From Artemia franciscana (taxonomy: Eukaryota; Arthropoda; Branchiopoda; Anostraca; Artemiidae): 64,000 bases of DNA. The DNA lies in NCBI RefSeq assembly GCF_032884065.1, contig NC_088871.1, positions 12,686,393 to 12,750,392 on the forward strand. The letters run 5' to 3'. Made by a program: the position numbers and the translations under genes. How positions within the stretch are numbered: the stretch's first letter is position 1; each line of letters begins with the position of its first letter. This document shows positions 1-10,960 of this stretch, piece after piece. Under the pieces are notes generated by a model that was not told the DNA's origin, did no database searches, and saw nothing but the letters and a program-made list of their open reading frames with translations.

Positions 1-277
1 TCTCTGATACGCTGAATGCGATGGTGTAATTTTCGTTAAGATCCTATGACTTTTAGGGGGTGTTACCCCCTATTTTCCAAAATAAGGCAAATTTTCTCAG
101 GCTCGTAACTTTTGATGACAAAGACTAAATTTGATGAAACTTATACATTTGAAATCAGCATAAAAATCCGATTCTTGTGATATATCTTTTAGCATCGAAA
201 TTCCGTTTTTTAGAGTTTCGTTTACTATTGAGCCGGGTCGCTCCTTACTACAGTTCGTTACCACGAACTGTTTGATA
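1..277 (+). repeat. F1 foldback element, right end (copy a)
   Basis: Right 277 bp of the F1 family, running from CTGATACGCTGAAT through GGGTCGCTCCTTAC to the terminal hairpin CAGTTCGTTACCACGAACTG (251-270) and TTTGATA. The left part is outside the window. It abuts a LINE. Confidence 0.9.
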
Positions 278-2045
278 GCCTGTGATCGTCCTTCTTCTGG
301 TTCAGTACATCAAATAAAACAGAAAACCAAACGAGAGTACAAATATTCCCTGCGTAGAGCGAGACTGAATGCCTGGGATGGTCCTTGTGACAAGAAATCC
401 TGGGATCGTGTTATAAACAGTGCAAAGTGTTCACCTCCAATTAATTCGTCTCTCCGGCTATGTGACTTCGTTTCTCATTATAAAAATATTTTGCTTTCAT
501 TTAATATTAATCTCCAAAATCATTCTACAAAGCTTGTCAACTCAATCCTCCCAATTCGTATTAACCAATCTCAAGTGTTGTCGGTGGAATCTGGTGTTAT
601 ACTCCGAGCTCTTAAGCAAGTGAATAAGTCTGCGTCTATCGATAGTGATGGTCTTTGCTTCATGTTTTTTGCTTATGATTGTCCTGAACTGCTGAAGCAT
701 TTGCAGTTATTGTTTCAGATGTGTTTGGCACAGTCCGTTGTGCCAGATAGTTTTTTGTCCGGTTGTATATCTCCCATAGTCAAGAGGGGTAAGGACCCCA
801 GTGCTTGCTCTAATTACCGTCCTATCACTGTGTCTTGTTTTGTTAGTAAGCTATATGAATATGTACTGCTACCGGCCATGAACTCCAAGTGCAATTTTAC
901 ACCCTTCCAGCTTGGTTTTAAAAAAGGTATGGGCTGCGTTCAAGCTCACCATATTGTGGGTCGGCTAATGAAACAAGCTGTTGCTCAAAAAAGTCCCCTG
1001 TATTGTTTGACTGTTGATATATCTAGTACTTTTGACAATGTAATTCATTCAAATGCTTTGTTTTCTCTAACTTTTCTATTGTTTCCGTGCTTAAGTATTG
1101 GTATGCTAATTCTTCAGCTAGGGTGAAGCGGAATGGTACTGTAGGGGAGTATATTCCTGTTAAAAAAGGCGTTAGGCAAGGTGCCGTGTTATCCCCGAGC
1201 ATATTTAAATGTGTATTAGCTTCGTGTCTCCAACGTCTTCAACCGTCAATTTTTTACAATGATAATTTAGGCATTAGTCACGTTGCATAAGCTGATGATG
1301 GTCTGCTTCTTAGCCGGACAAAACATAGTCTAATTACCAACTTTTACCGGCTTTCAGCCGCAGTACCCACAGTAGGCTTTTCAGTTAATGCCTCCAAATG
1401 TGAGTTTTTGTGTTTTGGGAGTCCTCCACCAGCATCACCTCTTTGCTTGGGTTCTTCAACTATACCATACTCAGCAAGTATTAAATGGTTGGGTCTCTCT
1501 TTTTCCACGTCACTTTCGTCTACTTGCTCCGCTATTACGTCCAGCGCGCTGAAAAGTATGCGGGTTGGATACGCGAAAATTTCACCAAATCGTGGTCGGT
1601 ATAACCGAAAAGGACTATGCCGTCTTTATTATAGTTTTTGTGCCCCTGCTGTTTTTTATCTTTCTGGTTTTGCTTTCCTCCTTCGCAAGAAGGATACAAA
1701 GAAAATACGCTCAGGATATTTTAAGTATTGCAAGTATTTGCTGCGTCTGCCTCGGTGGTATCAGAATCATACAGTCGTTTTTAAATTTGACATCGTTGAT
1801 GCGCCCTCGCGACTGAAACATTTATCTAAAGATATATGTCTTAAAACTCGGCAAATGATTGGTGTTTTTGACCCTCTTTGGCCATTTTTTGAATTGAGGT
1901 AATTTACTTATGTTGTATGTTGTTATGCTGCTATGTTATTTATGTTGTTATGTTTTTTTCTTGTTTTTTCTTTTTTTGTGTGTTTACTCCACAGTTTAAT
2001 GTACTTTGTGGGTTATAAATAAATTATTATTATTATTATTATTAT
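278..2045 (+). mobile_element. LINE type A (reverse transcriptase), 5'-interrupted, decayed
   Basis: Reverse transcriptase blocks are in order: NYRPITVSCFVSKLYE (fingers), FQLGFKKGMGCVQA, LTVDISSTFDNVIH, RQGAVLSPSIF, and a catalytic box whose Tyr codon has become TAA before ADDGLLLS (1288-1299). The C-terminal part reads to 1902. One frameshift lies near 1090-1125. The 3' end is GGGTTATAAATAAAT followed by a (TTA)n tail to 2045. The 5' side abuts the right end of an F1 repeat (ends about 277), so F1 probably landed in this LINE. It looks jockey/CR1-like with an I-type microsatellite tail; the clade is uncertain. It is related to the copy at 17497-19600. Confidence 0.85.
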
Positions 2046-3890
2046 ATAAATATACGACATAAAACGCAAAGCTTTAATTCCATAGAAGAACTTTTTCTGA
2101 AGAAGGGGTCAGGATCAGCTTTCTCAAACAATATTTAAGCAATGGCTACGAATCCCTTGGAATTAGATTTTACCTTTTTAGGTTTTTTGCCAAATATTGC
2201 TGAATTAGTGCCTGATATTGAATCAGAAAATGGTAATTTCTACAAATTCTATGTTTAAATTCGCCCTTTATTTTTCTTAGGAGAACATTGAATTAAATGG
2301 GAAATGTATTCATATAAAAAGTTTTACATGTCAACGACTAACGATCTTAATGACCTTCGATTGTTAGCAAAAAAAAGTCTATTTAATGACATAGCACAGT
2401 TACCCAATACACAACAAAGAAGCAGGATAACAGCAACAACAACAGTGAGCTTTCATTTGTGAACTGAGCTTTCAAATGTGTGCTTTCGTTTCACATCAGA
2501 GAAAAGTAAACGAAGCTGACTACTCGCAAGCTCTCTACTCTGACTACTCTCAGAAAAATACAGGGTGCCGTAAAAGAAACAATATACCAGCGAAGCCTTT
2601 ACTTTTGGGAACCGAGTCATTATCAAGCCACGAGTAGCCTACAGTGGTAAAAAAGCTATGAGAATAGTAAAAAATTTGGTACAAAACATATGGCTAAAAT
2701 AAATTTATTTAGATCAGACAAAATTAAGAGAGACGGTAGTCTTTGCCAAACCACCCCCCCCCCCCCGCCCTTCAAGGTTGCCACTTTGCTGTAAAATCTT
2801 CAGAAAATATGAAGTCAAGGCAAATAGCTGGCTAGAATTTACCCTGCATAGAAAATAATTTTTAATAGAATTGTTACTGCTTTTGTTATCAAACAATAAA
2901 GCCTATTCAAAAATAGTGTGCCAAGTGTGCTCTCTGTGGCTCGAAGAAGCCCGATCTGACGAAAGTGCGCAATGCGTGATGGAAAACATGGTAATCCAAG
3001 ATAGACGCTAGATGGCGGAGAGTGAAAAACCCCGCAGTTATTAGCAAAAATTTTATAATATGAATAGCATTAATAGCAAAAATTTTATAAGTTAATAGCA
3101 AATAGCAAATTTCCACTTTTTTATTGTTGATGTAAGCTCACGAAGCGGATGTGATTGTGACCAAAATGACTAGTGTCACAATTTACAGCCAAGTAACCAA
3201 GTGACGTAATAACGAGGTTATTTTTATACCGTGTTTTCCAAGACTAGTACCAATCCTTCAAACAGGCAATTCCGTAAAAAGGGCTGACTTCAACTAGAGT
3301 ACTAATCCATAGGTTGCAATTTGACCAAGGCTGTAGTCTGAGAAGGCGGAGGGGGGGGGGCTGAGGCAAGCTCTAAAATTCATGAGATTACATACAAAGA
3401 TGTTATTTCAACTTGTTTTAATTGATTATTCAATTGTAAAAAATCATGTTTCTTTCCGTAGGTAGCCCTCCCCTCAGTCAATTTGCGGGCATGACCTTGA
3501 AATTGAATATGGTTTCTTTTGAAACTCCTTGCACTCCTGGTTACTATGACACATACAATGAAAATCATTTTTATATAATTACTTTAGTTTTCGCGAAATA
3601 CAATGACAGGAACGTAAACCCGTACCCTTCCCCGGATTCTACTAAACAAGATTAGTTTTTTACGATCCCCTTCCACAGTTTCTTATTATCCCCCACCCAA
3701 AAAAATGCTGCATAGATTCTAGACAACAAATGAGTAAATCTATAAGGACATCACGTAATAATACAAAATACACATATATCGAACTAGAAGAAATCAAAGC
3801 AACGAACTCGAAGAAGTAAAAAATTCGAAGAAGTCAAAGCAACACGTCAAAAAGATAATTTCTTGTTAAATATACAAAGGAATAACTTAC

Positions 3891-3965
3891 AATTCCATAA
3901 CCAGAAAGTACTTGGTCTGATCCTCGTAAGTCTCTATTAACTGAACTATATTCGGATGCTTGAGC
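3891..3965 (-). CDS. CaMKI: CaMKI coding exon 3 (end of the N-lobe, hinge)
   Basis: A 75-base exon after a TTTTTTCCAG acceptor and before a GTAAGT donor. It reads LKHPNIVQLIETYEDQ, then TKYFLVMEL up to the hinge; the HPNIV block and the LVMEL hinge are hallmark CaMK sequences. It joins exon 2 through a split Arg codon (AG+G), giving VLKRLKHPN. It is too short to stand out as an open frame and was found by looking for the expected continuation with splice sites. The next exon (VTGGELFDRI in fly) was not found between here and position 1, so the gene continues beyond the left edge. Confidence 0.9.
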
Positions 3966-4359
3966 CTGGAAAAAAAAATAATTAAAAATATAATATTTTA
4001 TTAAGTTAAATAAATTCTGGTAGGTTGTATATCAATATATTCATAAAAAAAATTTACAGAACCCCGCAGCGTCAATTCATGAAAGTTAAGGGGGTTGGGG
4101 GTGGGGCAAAACCTTTGTTTTCGAAATCTAGAGAGGGGGTAATTTTAATTTTGTTTTTCAATCAAAATACAAAAAAAAAGTATTTTTCGAAATCCTAGGG
4201 GGAGGTATAAAATCTAGGGATCGGGCACATCTCCTCTATGGACGCCACTGATAGGGTCAGATTAAGATTCTGCAGAATCTCTGTGATAATGCAAATTTTC
4301 GACCCATTTACACAGAAGCTTTTTTTTCGAAATACTGAAGCTAGAATGAAAAGCGTCTC

Positions 4360-5230
4360 CGGTTGAGGTCTTCAAACCTCCCTGTAGGAGAAAAAAGTCT
4401 GTGTTCACTGGAAATTTGGTTGGTAGGTACCCACAATCAAGGAGACACTAATCAAGAAGTTTTGGACCGTTAAATTTTACAGCAAAGGTCAATAGCAGGT
4501 TTCAAGGCTTATCACTGAGATAATAATTTTGATTTCTACTATCACTGAGAGTTAATTGTAGGCAAGAATCATAAATTATGTTCATTTTCAGGGGCGAGGA
4601 GTTTCACATTTTTGCTATCCGGTCTACCTTTTTGTTTCCAATACATTTTAGAGTAAGTGGCTACGTAATTGTTATACGCAATAATACAACTCAATGACGC
4701 TGTTTCGCAATTGTTAAGAAAGTGTTTATGCGGCAATCGCTTGGTTTTAGACTTAAAATCAAATTGGCTTACAAACAGTTATGTTGGAAATAATTGACAG
4801 GTTTTATATTTGGAGACAAAGTAAGGTAGTCTCAGTTTACAAACACAGCAATTTGAAATTACACCATAAAATGGGTTAGGTTTATATTTTGGGGGGAGAA
4901 ATACATCATCCACTGTACAGGGTGTATTATAAAAGTAACAAGATGGATCGGGCATCAAAAAATAGAGAATAGATTTTTTTTAAATAGGGAACTTACTATT
5001 TCGATAAGGAGCAGCGTACTTTGAGATTGTGTTCAAGGCATGTGCTATATTTTTAATTTTTAAGGACAAATTATTCTTGAGGTATATTAATTTAAGAAGT
5101 TTCAAGGGTTGGAAACTAAAGCTTTGAATTGATGGTGAAAAAACAAAACCAGAGACTTGTCCCTGCAAAATTTTGTCTTGATTAATGCAAAACTTCATGT
5201 TCTCCAAGCAACGTAGATCTAGTAAAAGTT
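4360..5230. repeat. Possible diverged relative of the nested TIR element
   Basis: Scattered similarity to 22240-22760: AAGTTTCAAGGGTTG near 5095 against GAAAGTTTCAAGGGGTTG near 22310; TTTGTTTCCAATACATTTTAG against TTTGTTTCCATTTTAG; and TACGCAAT...GACGCTGTTTCG against TACGCAAC...GAGGCAGTTTCG. No terminal repeats were found. Weak call from eye alignment. Confidence 0.35.
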
Positions 5231-7002
5231 TTAGAATACCAATCCCATTTCATATTATAGCAGTATTTAAGTGCGTGTTATGGATATTTAATTTGATTTC
5301 ACCAAAACAGATATTGTGAAATATGATTTTAATTGACTCAAATACTGCAAACGTTGTGGTAATGGGCATAGACATCAATTTGCTCGCGTAGCATCCAATG
5401 TGAAACTGCTTTTCATCCACTTCACATACAGAAAATAATCTCCCATTACATTTTTGTTTTCATGTCAACACCAATATACAGCAAAGGAGAGGGTTTGAAA
5501 ACACAAATACACCAGTAAAAAACAAACATTTTGAAGACCTGTTTTTCCGCGCTCTAAGTCCATGACTCCCAAAGTGGGGTGCAGCCCACAACGGTGGAGC
5601 ATGTTAATATTTTGGGGGGTCATAGACAGGATTTGCATCCTTCGGCTAGCAATACTGAACAGCCGTAATTGTGAAAAAAAATGTTTAATATGAATGACGT
5701 CACACTCCTATGCATTTAAAGAGCAAAAAAGATACATTTTTCCTTAGTAAAAATATGCCTCACCCCATAATCATATGTGATATGCTCTGAAACACATCTT
5801 CAAGGAAAGGGTAATTGAGAATAAATTTTCCAGCCATCCCCAAATACCTATAGGAGGGATCCCACTTCCAATGAATCTTAAAAAGGCGAATCAAAGCCCA
5901 TAAAAACCTGCGTATTTTAGGGCTAATATCGCAACCATTTTAAGCACCATACCGACCCCCGAGTAGACACTCCGGATTATCACCCAGAAGTTTTTTTTCG
6001 CACATATGTCCAGGAAGTTCTACGTTCAACACCTTCCAAACTCCATTATTTTTGTCAAGCTTTATAGTAGACTAATTTGAAATTCCTTTTCGGTTAGAAT
6101 GATGTACAAGGCTAGTGATTGTATCCGCTCCAAGCTTTCAACACTAATTGAAGTTGTTTCCACGTAGGAAGCTTCAAAAGTGCAGCTGTATTATTTGCAG
6201 GAATCTGTTGAGCCAAATGATGAATGATTCCCTTTCTTTCTCTTTGTTTCTATTTTAGGTCCAATTTTAGAGTAAGGTCAAAGCACCATACTTAAGCCTT
6301 GGTGAATTCAAAAGATAGATCTACATTTACAAAGGTTTCAAATTGGCATATATGAAATGAGACAGGATATGTCCTAAGAATATGGACTCGAGTTCCCCTC
6401 CCCAGGGAAATGTCTGAAAATATGTGCAAGCTTCATATATTCTAGGTAGCTTCTTTTTAGAATGTATAACCCGTTCCATAATTAGCCAATGCTAGCAGTG
6501 CATCAGTGAAGGCCAGCTAAATTACTTTTTCTCCAATTGTGAATTCCAGCCTCGAACCACAAAAAAAGCAAAAAAAAAATCGGACTTATATACTGTATAG
6601 TTGGCATAGAAATGACAGTAAACCTAATAACAAATACAATAGCATCTGGCTTATATGCCCCCTATATAATTTCTAGTAATGTTACATCCTAGATATATTA
6701 GCTTGTTAGTTTGTCTCATTGTAACTTCACATTTCTAGGCGACAAGTTTTAATCCCTAGATTTTTGCACTTCCTACTATATTTTCTAACGTATTGCATAC
6801 AATTTGTCTATTCTAGTAATTTTCTGAAATCGTAATACAAGACTAAAAATATATGTTTAACGGCACAGAAGAGGAAGAGGTGGGGTATCATGAGTGCCAC
6901 CTGAAAATTTCCTAGGGAAGAGGGGAAGAAGTGCTACCATGTTCTTTGTTGTTTTTTTACCAAGATTTAATGGGATTACTTCCCATTATTCCTACTTGTA
7001 TT

Positions 7003-8754
7003 AAATAAAAAAAACTAATTTTTTTAGCTGAAAGTAAGGAGCGACATTAAAACTTAAAACGAACAGAAATTACTCCGTATATGAAATGGGTTGTCCCCTC
7101 CGCATCCCACGCTCTTTACGCTAAAGCTTTTAATTGTTTTAAAAAGTAGAATTGTGGCAAAGAGTCAAACTTCAGCGTAAAGAGCGAGGGATTGCGGAGG
7201 GGACAACCCATTTCATATACGGAGTAATTTCTGTTCGTTTTAAGTTTTAATGTCGCTCCTTACTTTCAGCTAAAAAAAATAGTTTTTTTTATTTAATTTC
7301 TGAACGTTTTTGAATTAATGCATGTTTGGTTTTGGCTCTCCGCACATAAATTATTAAAATGAAACTTGTATATTAATTCTTTTTTTGGCTAAATGGCTTT
7401 CTCTTAGTTTTGATCAGACGATTTTGAGAAACAAGGGGTGGAGAAGGAGGCCTAGTTGCCCTCCAATTTTTCGGTCACTTAAAATGGCAACTAGAACTTT
7501 TAATTTTTAATGAACGTTTTTATTAGTAAGAAATACACGTAGCTTAAGAATTAACTTACATAACAAACTTTCATAACCTTATATTTTTATTATGTATACG
7601 AGGGGGTTTTTACCCTCGTTAATACCTCGCTCTTTACACTAAATCGTAAGTTTTGTCCCAATTCTTTAAGAATGACCCCTGAATCAGAAAGGCCGTAGAA
7701 TAAATAGTTGAAATTACTAAAAATACTTTAGCATAAAGAGCAAGGTATTTATCTCCTCCTAAATACCTCGCTCTTTATACTAAAGTATTTTTAGAACCCC
7801 TCATATGCGTAATTATCTCTGTTCGTTTTAGGTTTCAATGCTACTTCTTCCTTTCATTTGAAAAAACGTTTTCATGTTTATTTTTCATTGTTTTCTTATA
7901 GTAGTGCTAGAGAACCCTGCGCCCTTTTCATTGAATTTTTCTTCCCTCATGACAGATTCCTCCAAGGAAAGATCCTCCAACATAGCCCCCTCTCCTCAGC
8001 CCCACCCCCAAACAAAATAAAATCCCCCTGAAAACGTCTGTACACTTCCCAATAACCATTACTATATGTAAACACTGGTCAAAGTTTGTAACTTGCAGCC
8101 CCTCCCCCAGGGATTGTGGGGGAGTAAGTCATCCCCAAAGACATAGTTATTATGGTTTTCGACTATGCTGAACAAAATGGCTATCTCAAAATTTTGATCC
8201 GTTGACTTTGGGAAAAAAATGAGCGTGGGAGGGGGCCTAGATGCCCTCCAATTTTTTTGGTCACTTAAAAAGGGCACTAGAACTTTTCATTTCCGTTAGA
8301 ATGAGCCCTCTTGCGACATTCTAGGACCACTTGGTCGATACGATGACCCCTGGGGAAAAGAAAAAAAAAAAAAAAAAAAAAAAAACAAATAAACACGCAC
8401 CCGTGATTTGTCTTCTGGCAAAAAATACAAAATTCCACATTTTTGTAGATAGGAGCTTGAAACTTCTATAGTAGGGTTCTCTGATACGCTGAATCTGATG
8501 GTGTCATTTTCGTTAAGATCCTACGACTTTTAGGGGGTGTTTCTCCCTATTTTCTTAAATAAGGCAAATTTTCTCAGGCTCGTAACTTTTGATGGGTAAG
8601 ATTAAACTTGATTAAACTTATATATTTAAAATCAGCATTAAAATGCGATTCTTTTGATGTAGCTATTGATATCAAAATTCAATTTTTTAGAGTTTTGGTT
8701 ACTATTGAGCCGGGTCGCTCCTTACTACAGTTCGTTACCACGAACTGTTTGATA
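7003..8754 (+). repeat. F1 foldback element, full-length reference copy (b)
   Basis: About 1.75 kb. Order of parts: short A/T start; hairpin 1 with arms of about 99 bp (7028-7126 and 7173-7270) and a 46-nt loop; a spacer with GTTTTTGAATTAATGCATG; hairpin 2 (about 7590-7830) with CTCTTTACGCTAAAG-type arms; a long C-rich/T-rich part; a right part ending in GGGTCGCTCCTTAC, then the hairpin CAGTTCGTTACCACGAACTG (8728-8747) and TTTGATA. GTAAGGAGCGAC (7034-7045) and its reverse complement (8714-8725) form subterminal inverted repeats. There is no coding capacity. Confidence 0.92.
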
Positions 8755-10129
8755 CATTTTTTTTTTAATGTGTACTTGTTTCTCTGTGGTTAAGAGGGAG
8801 GAGTGGCGTTATCACTGGTCCTGTTATCACCATCCATGGGAGACAGCTTTATTGAGAACATGTATTCTGTGAACTTACAATAAGAACCGTTGAAAGGAAA
8901 ACCATATGATTAATTTTTAGCATTCCACACCCCCTCTCCCTCTCCTGAAAATATTTGATTGGGTACACTTTTTCAGGGATAGTTATCCTTCTTGAAGTAT
9001 TGTTATACGAATTTGAAACTTGAATGCGAAAAAAACAGGGGTTGAAGGAAGGAATGGTAGCCTCCATCACATTAAGAGAGCCTTTGATCGAACAGTTTTT
9101 CAGTAATAAAGTGCAATTAAAGAGTGACCCTTGTCAATGGAAACCAAAACTCTGTAAAACAAAGATTTGATCACGGCACATTCAACAGTAAAATCTTTCA
9201 TACTGATTCAAAATATACAGCATTAACCAATTTCAAAGTTGCTCTTAAAAAGCTATTAGCAAAAACTATTACATACGTTTTAAATAGGGGTTAAACATAG
9301 CCTGAGAAGGGATGTAATGTCGATGAAAATTATAAAATAAATTTGATATGTATGAGAGCCCTAAAACAACTATTTAAGATATGGATCTCTTATTTTCCCA
9401 GAGAAGGATGGTCAAGCATGCGTGTTTTTTCTTTGGGGCTGATCATCCACGCCGGAAGTCGCAGATTATTGAAAATACGGTCATTTGAACAAAAATCCAA
9501 AGATACAGTACAACTTTTAGTAACATAAGAGACCACGCCACGTTAGCATTTTGGCCCGAACAGAGCTGAAATCAAGTAAAAATTATATATTGTATATTAT
9601 ACAGGATGGGAAAGTTTGGTGTGGATGCTAAGGGGGCGAAAACTCCCCTCATATTGCGCAGACGATAGTATTATTTTGGAAAATTAGCCTTTATTTTAAA
9701 AAGCAAATACATTAACTTTTGCATACCTGAAATATGAAATGGGCTTGATAGAATTCATAAAATGCTCCAGAACACGTTCTTACGACTTAAATAAGATAAA
9801 AACATGAAACAAAAGATCCATTTGGCTTAAGGAATGACATATGGAACCATTCGATCAATTATTTCCTACTTCACTTTATGAAGAAAATTCTAAGAGAAAT
9901 AGAAATAGCCCTATGCCCATTTCGTATATTTTATCATGGTTTGGTGTGGGTGTTGACACTCTTCGCGGTGAATCTTTTTTATTTGCCAGATATGGTAGTG
10001 GCTTTATTCATCAGATCTAACATGAAAAATAGGTGGAAATTATAATCTTCAATTCTTAGAGGCAGAAGGGACTGTTGTTGTCTTAGAGCTGTCCTTACCA
10101 TATTTACAGGTTCGGGCACCAACGTTTAG

Positions 10130-10960
10130 TCCACAAGACAAGGTAAACTTAAAATAAGGCAAACTGAGCACCAACAGTGCCCTGGCCTGCTTGTACAATC
10201 GCTGTTACATTGGGCTTTCCGAATGATAAGGACGACAATCCAGCAGAAGTATCACACAAACCGTGTCTTTATCTTGCAGTCAATCCTGTTTAGCTCCTTT
10301 AGTATACTGGATGTGTCAACTCTATCCATATATCTATCGTATTCTTTCACCATAAAGGGTCTTAAAACGTCAATTTATAGCTTTGAATATTTTTGCCACT
10401 GCTTGCAAATGCCAATTATGTGAATTTTAGCTAAGGATGACACAGCATGGGCTCACTTGCTATCAAGCTGTATAATCACTATACTGTTAAACTGATTCTA
10501 CCCACCAGTCGTGTGACCCTTGAAAACGTTGCTTCGAGGGCTTGTTCTCTTCCAAGCTACGTTCTTTCGATTTGTTAATATGTACAGTCGATAGAGCATG
10601 AATACCCTCAACTTTCAACGTCTGAGTGGCGGCCAAGCGAGGAAACCGGTTGGCAGAATACAGATTTTATTTCTGATATTTTGAGATATACTCGGAAAGC
10701 TTTACTACAAAATCAGAAGACATTTTAAGGCTAGAGCTTTCACCATTGCCCATGCACCTGTTAATCTTTGAGTAGCCAATCAAATATCTTGCTCTAGCTC
10801 GCAAACTACCTCATAGCCCCACATCTATGGAATATTTGGATAGTATTGTTTTGGTGGAATTCTAGATTTAGTGAAACAATCCGTCCGTCTACAAACTGAC
10901 TATATTCCCGAGCAAGCTTCACATTTTTTTTTTTTTTGCGACTTTGATAAGAGGTTAAGT
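10130..10960 (-). mobile_element. Decayed piggyBac-type transposase
   Basis: The minus strand, read over several frame breaks, gives piggyBac core blocks in order: GYSKINRCMGNGES, SSDFVVKLSEYISKYQK, NLYSANRFPRL, VEGIHALSTVHINKSKE, QGSHDWWVESV, IIQLDSK, VKEYDRYMDRVDTS and NRIDCKIKTRF. They correspond to family blocks such as GIYALGTVRINR, RGSFD, WFDNK, EYNRYMGGVD and YRIDRKSKRWW. At least four stops or shifts are present and no TTAA-flanked terminal repeats were found, so it is an old, dead copy inside CaMKI intron 2. I searched only by eye. Confidence 0.72.

Larger units (their letters stand above)
2046..7002. other. CaMKI intron 2 and flank: mostly unassigned
   Basis: AT-rich sequence with C- and G-runs (2750-2766, 3350-3360). 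The only coding signal seen is CaMKI exon 3 (3891-3965), so 2046-3890 is taken as intron 3 or later CaMKI sequence. A faint transposon relative lies at 4360-5230. Short frames at 2714, 2907, 3380 and 4980 match nothing I know. Confidence 0.4.

Noticed and set aside
9343-9528. 61-codon plus frame as a gene
   Set aside because: Short, intronic and with no family resemblance; it may be part of a worn repeat.
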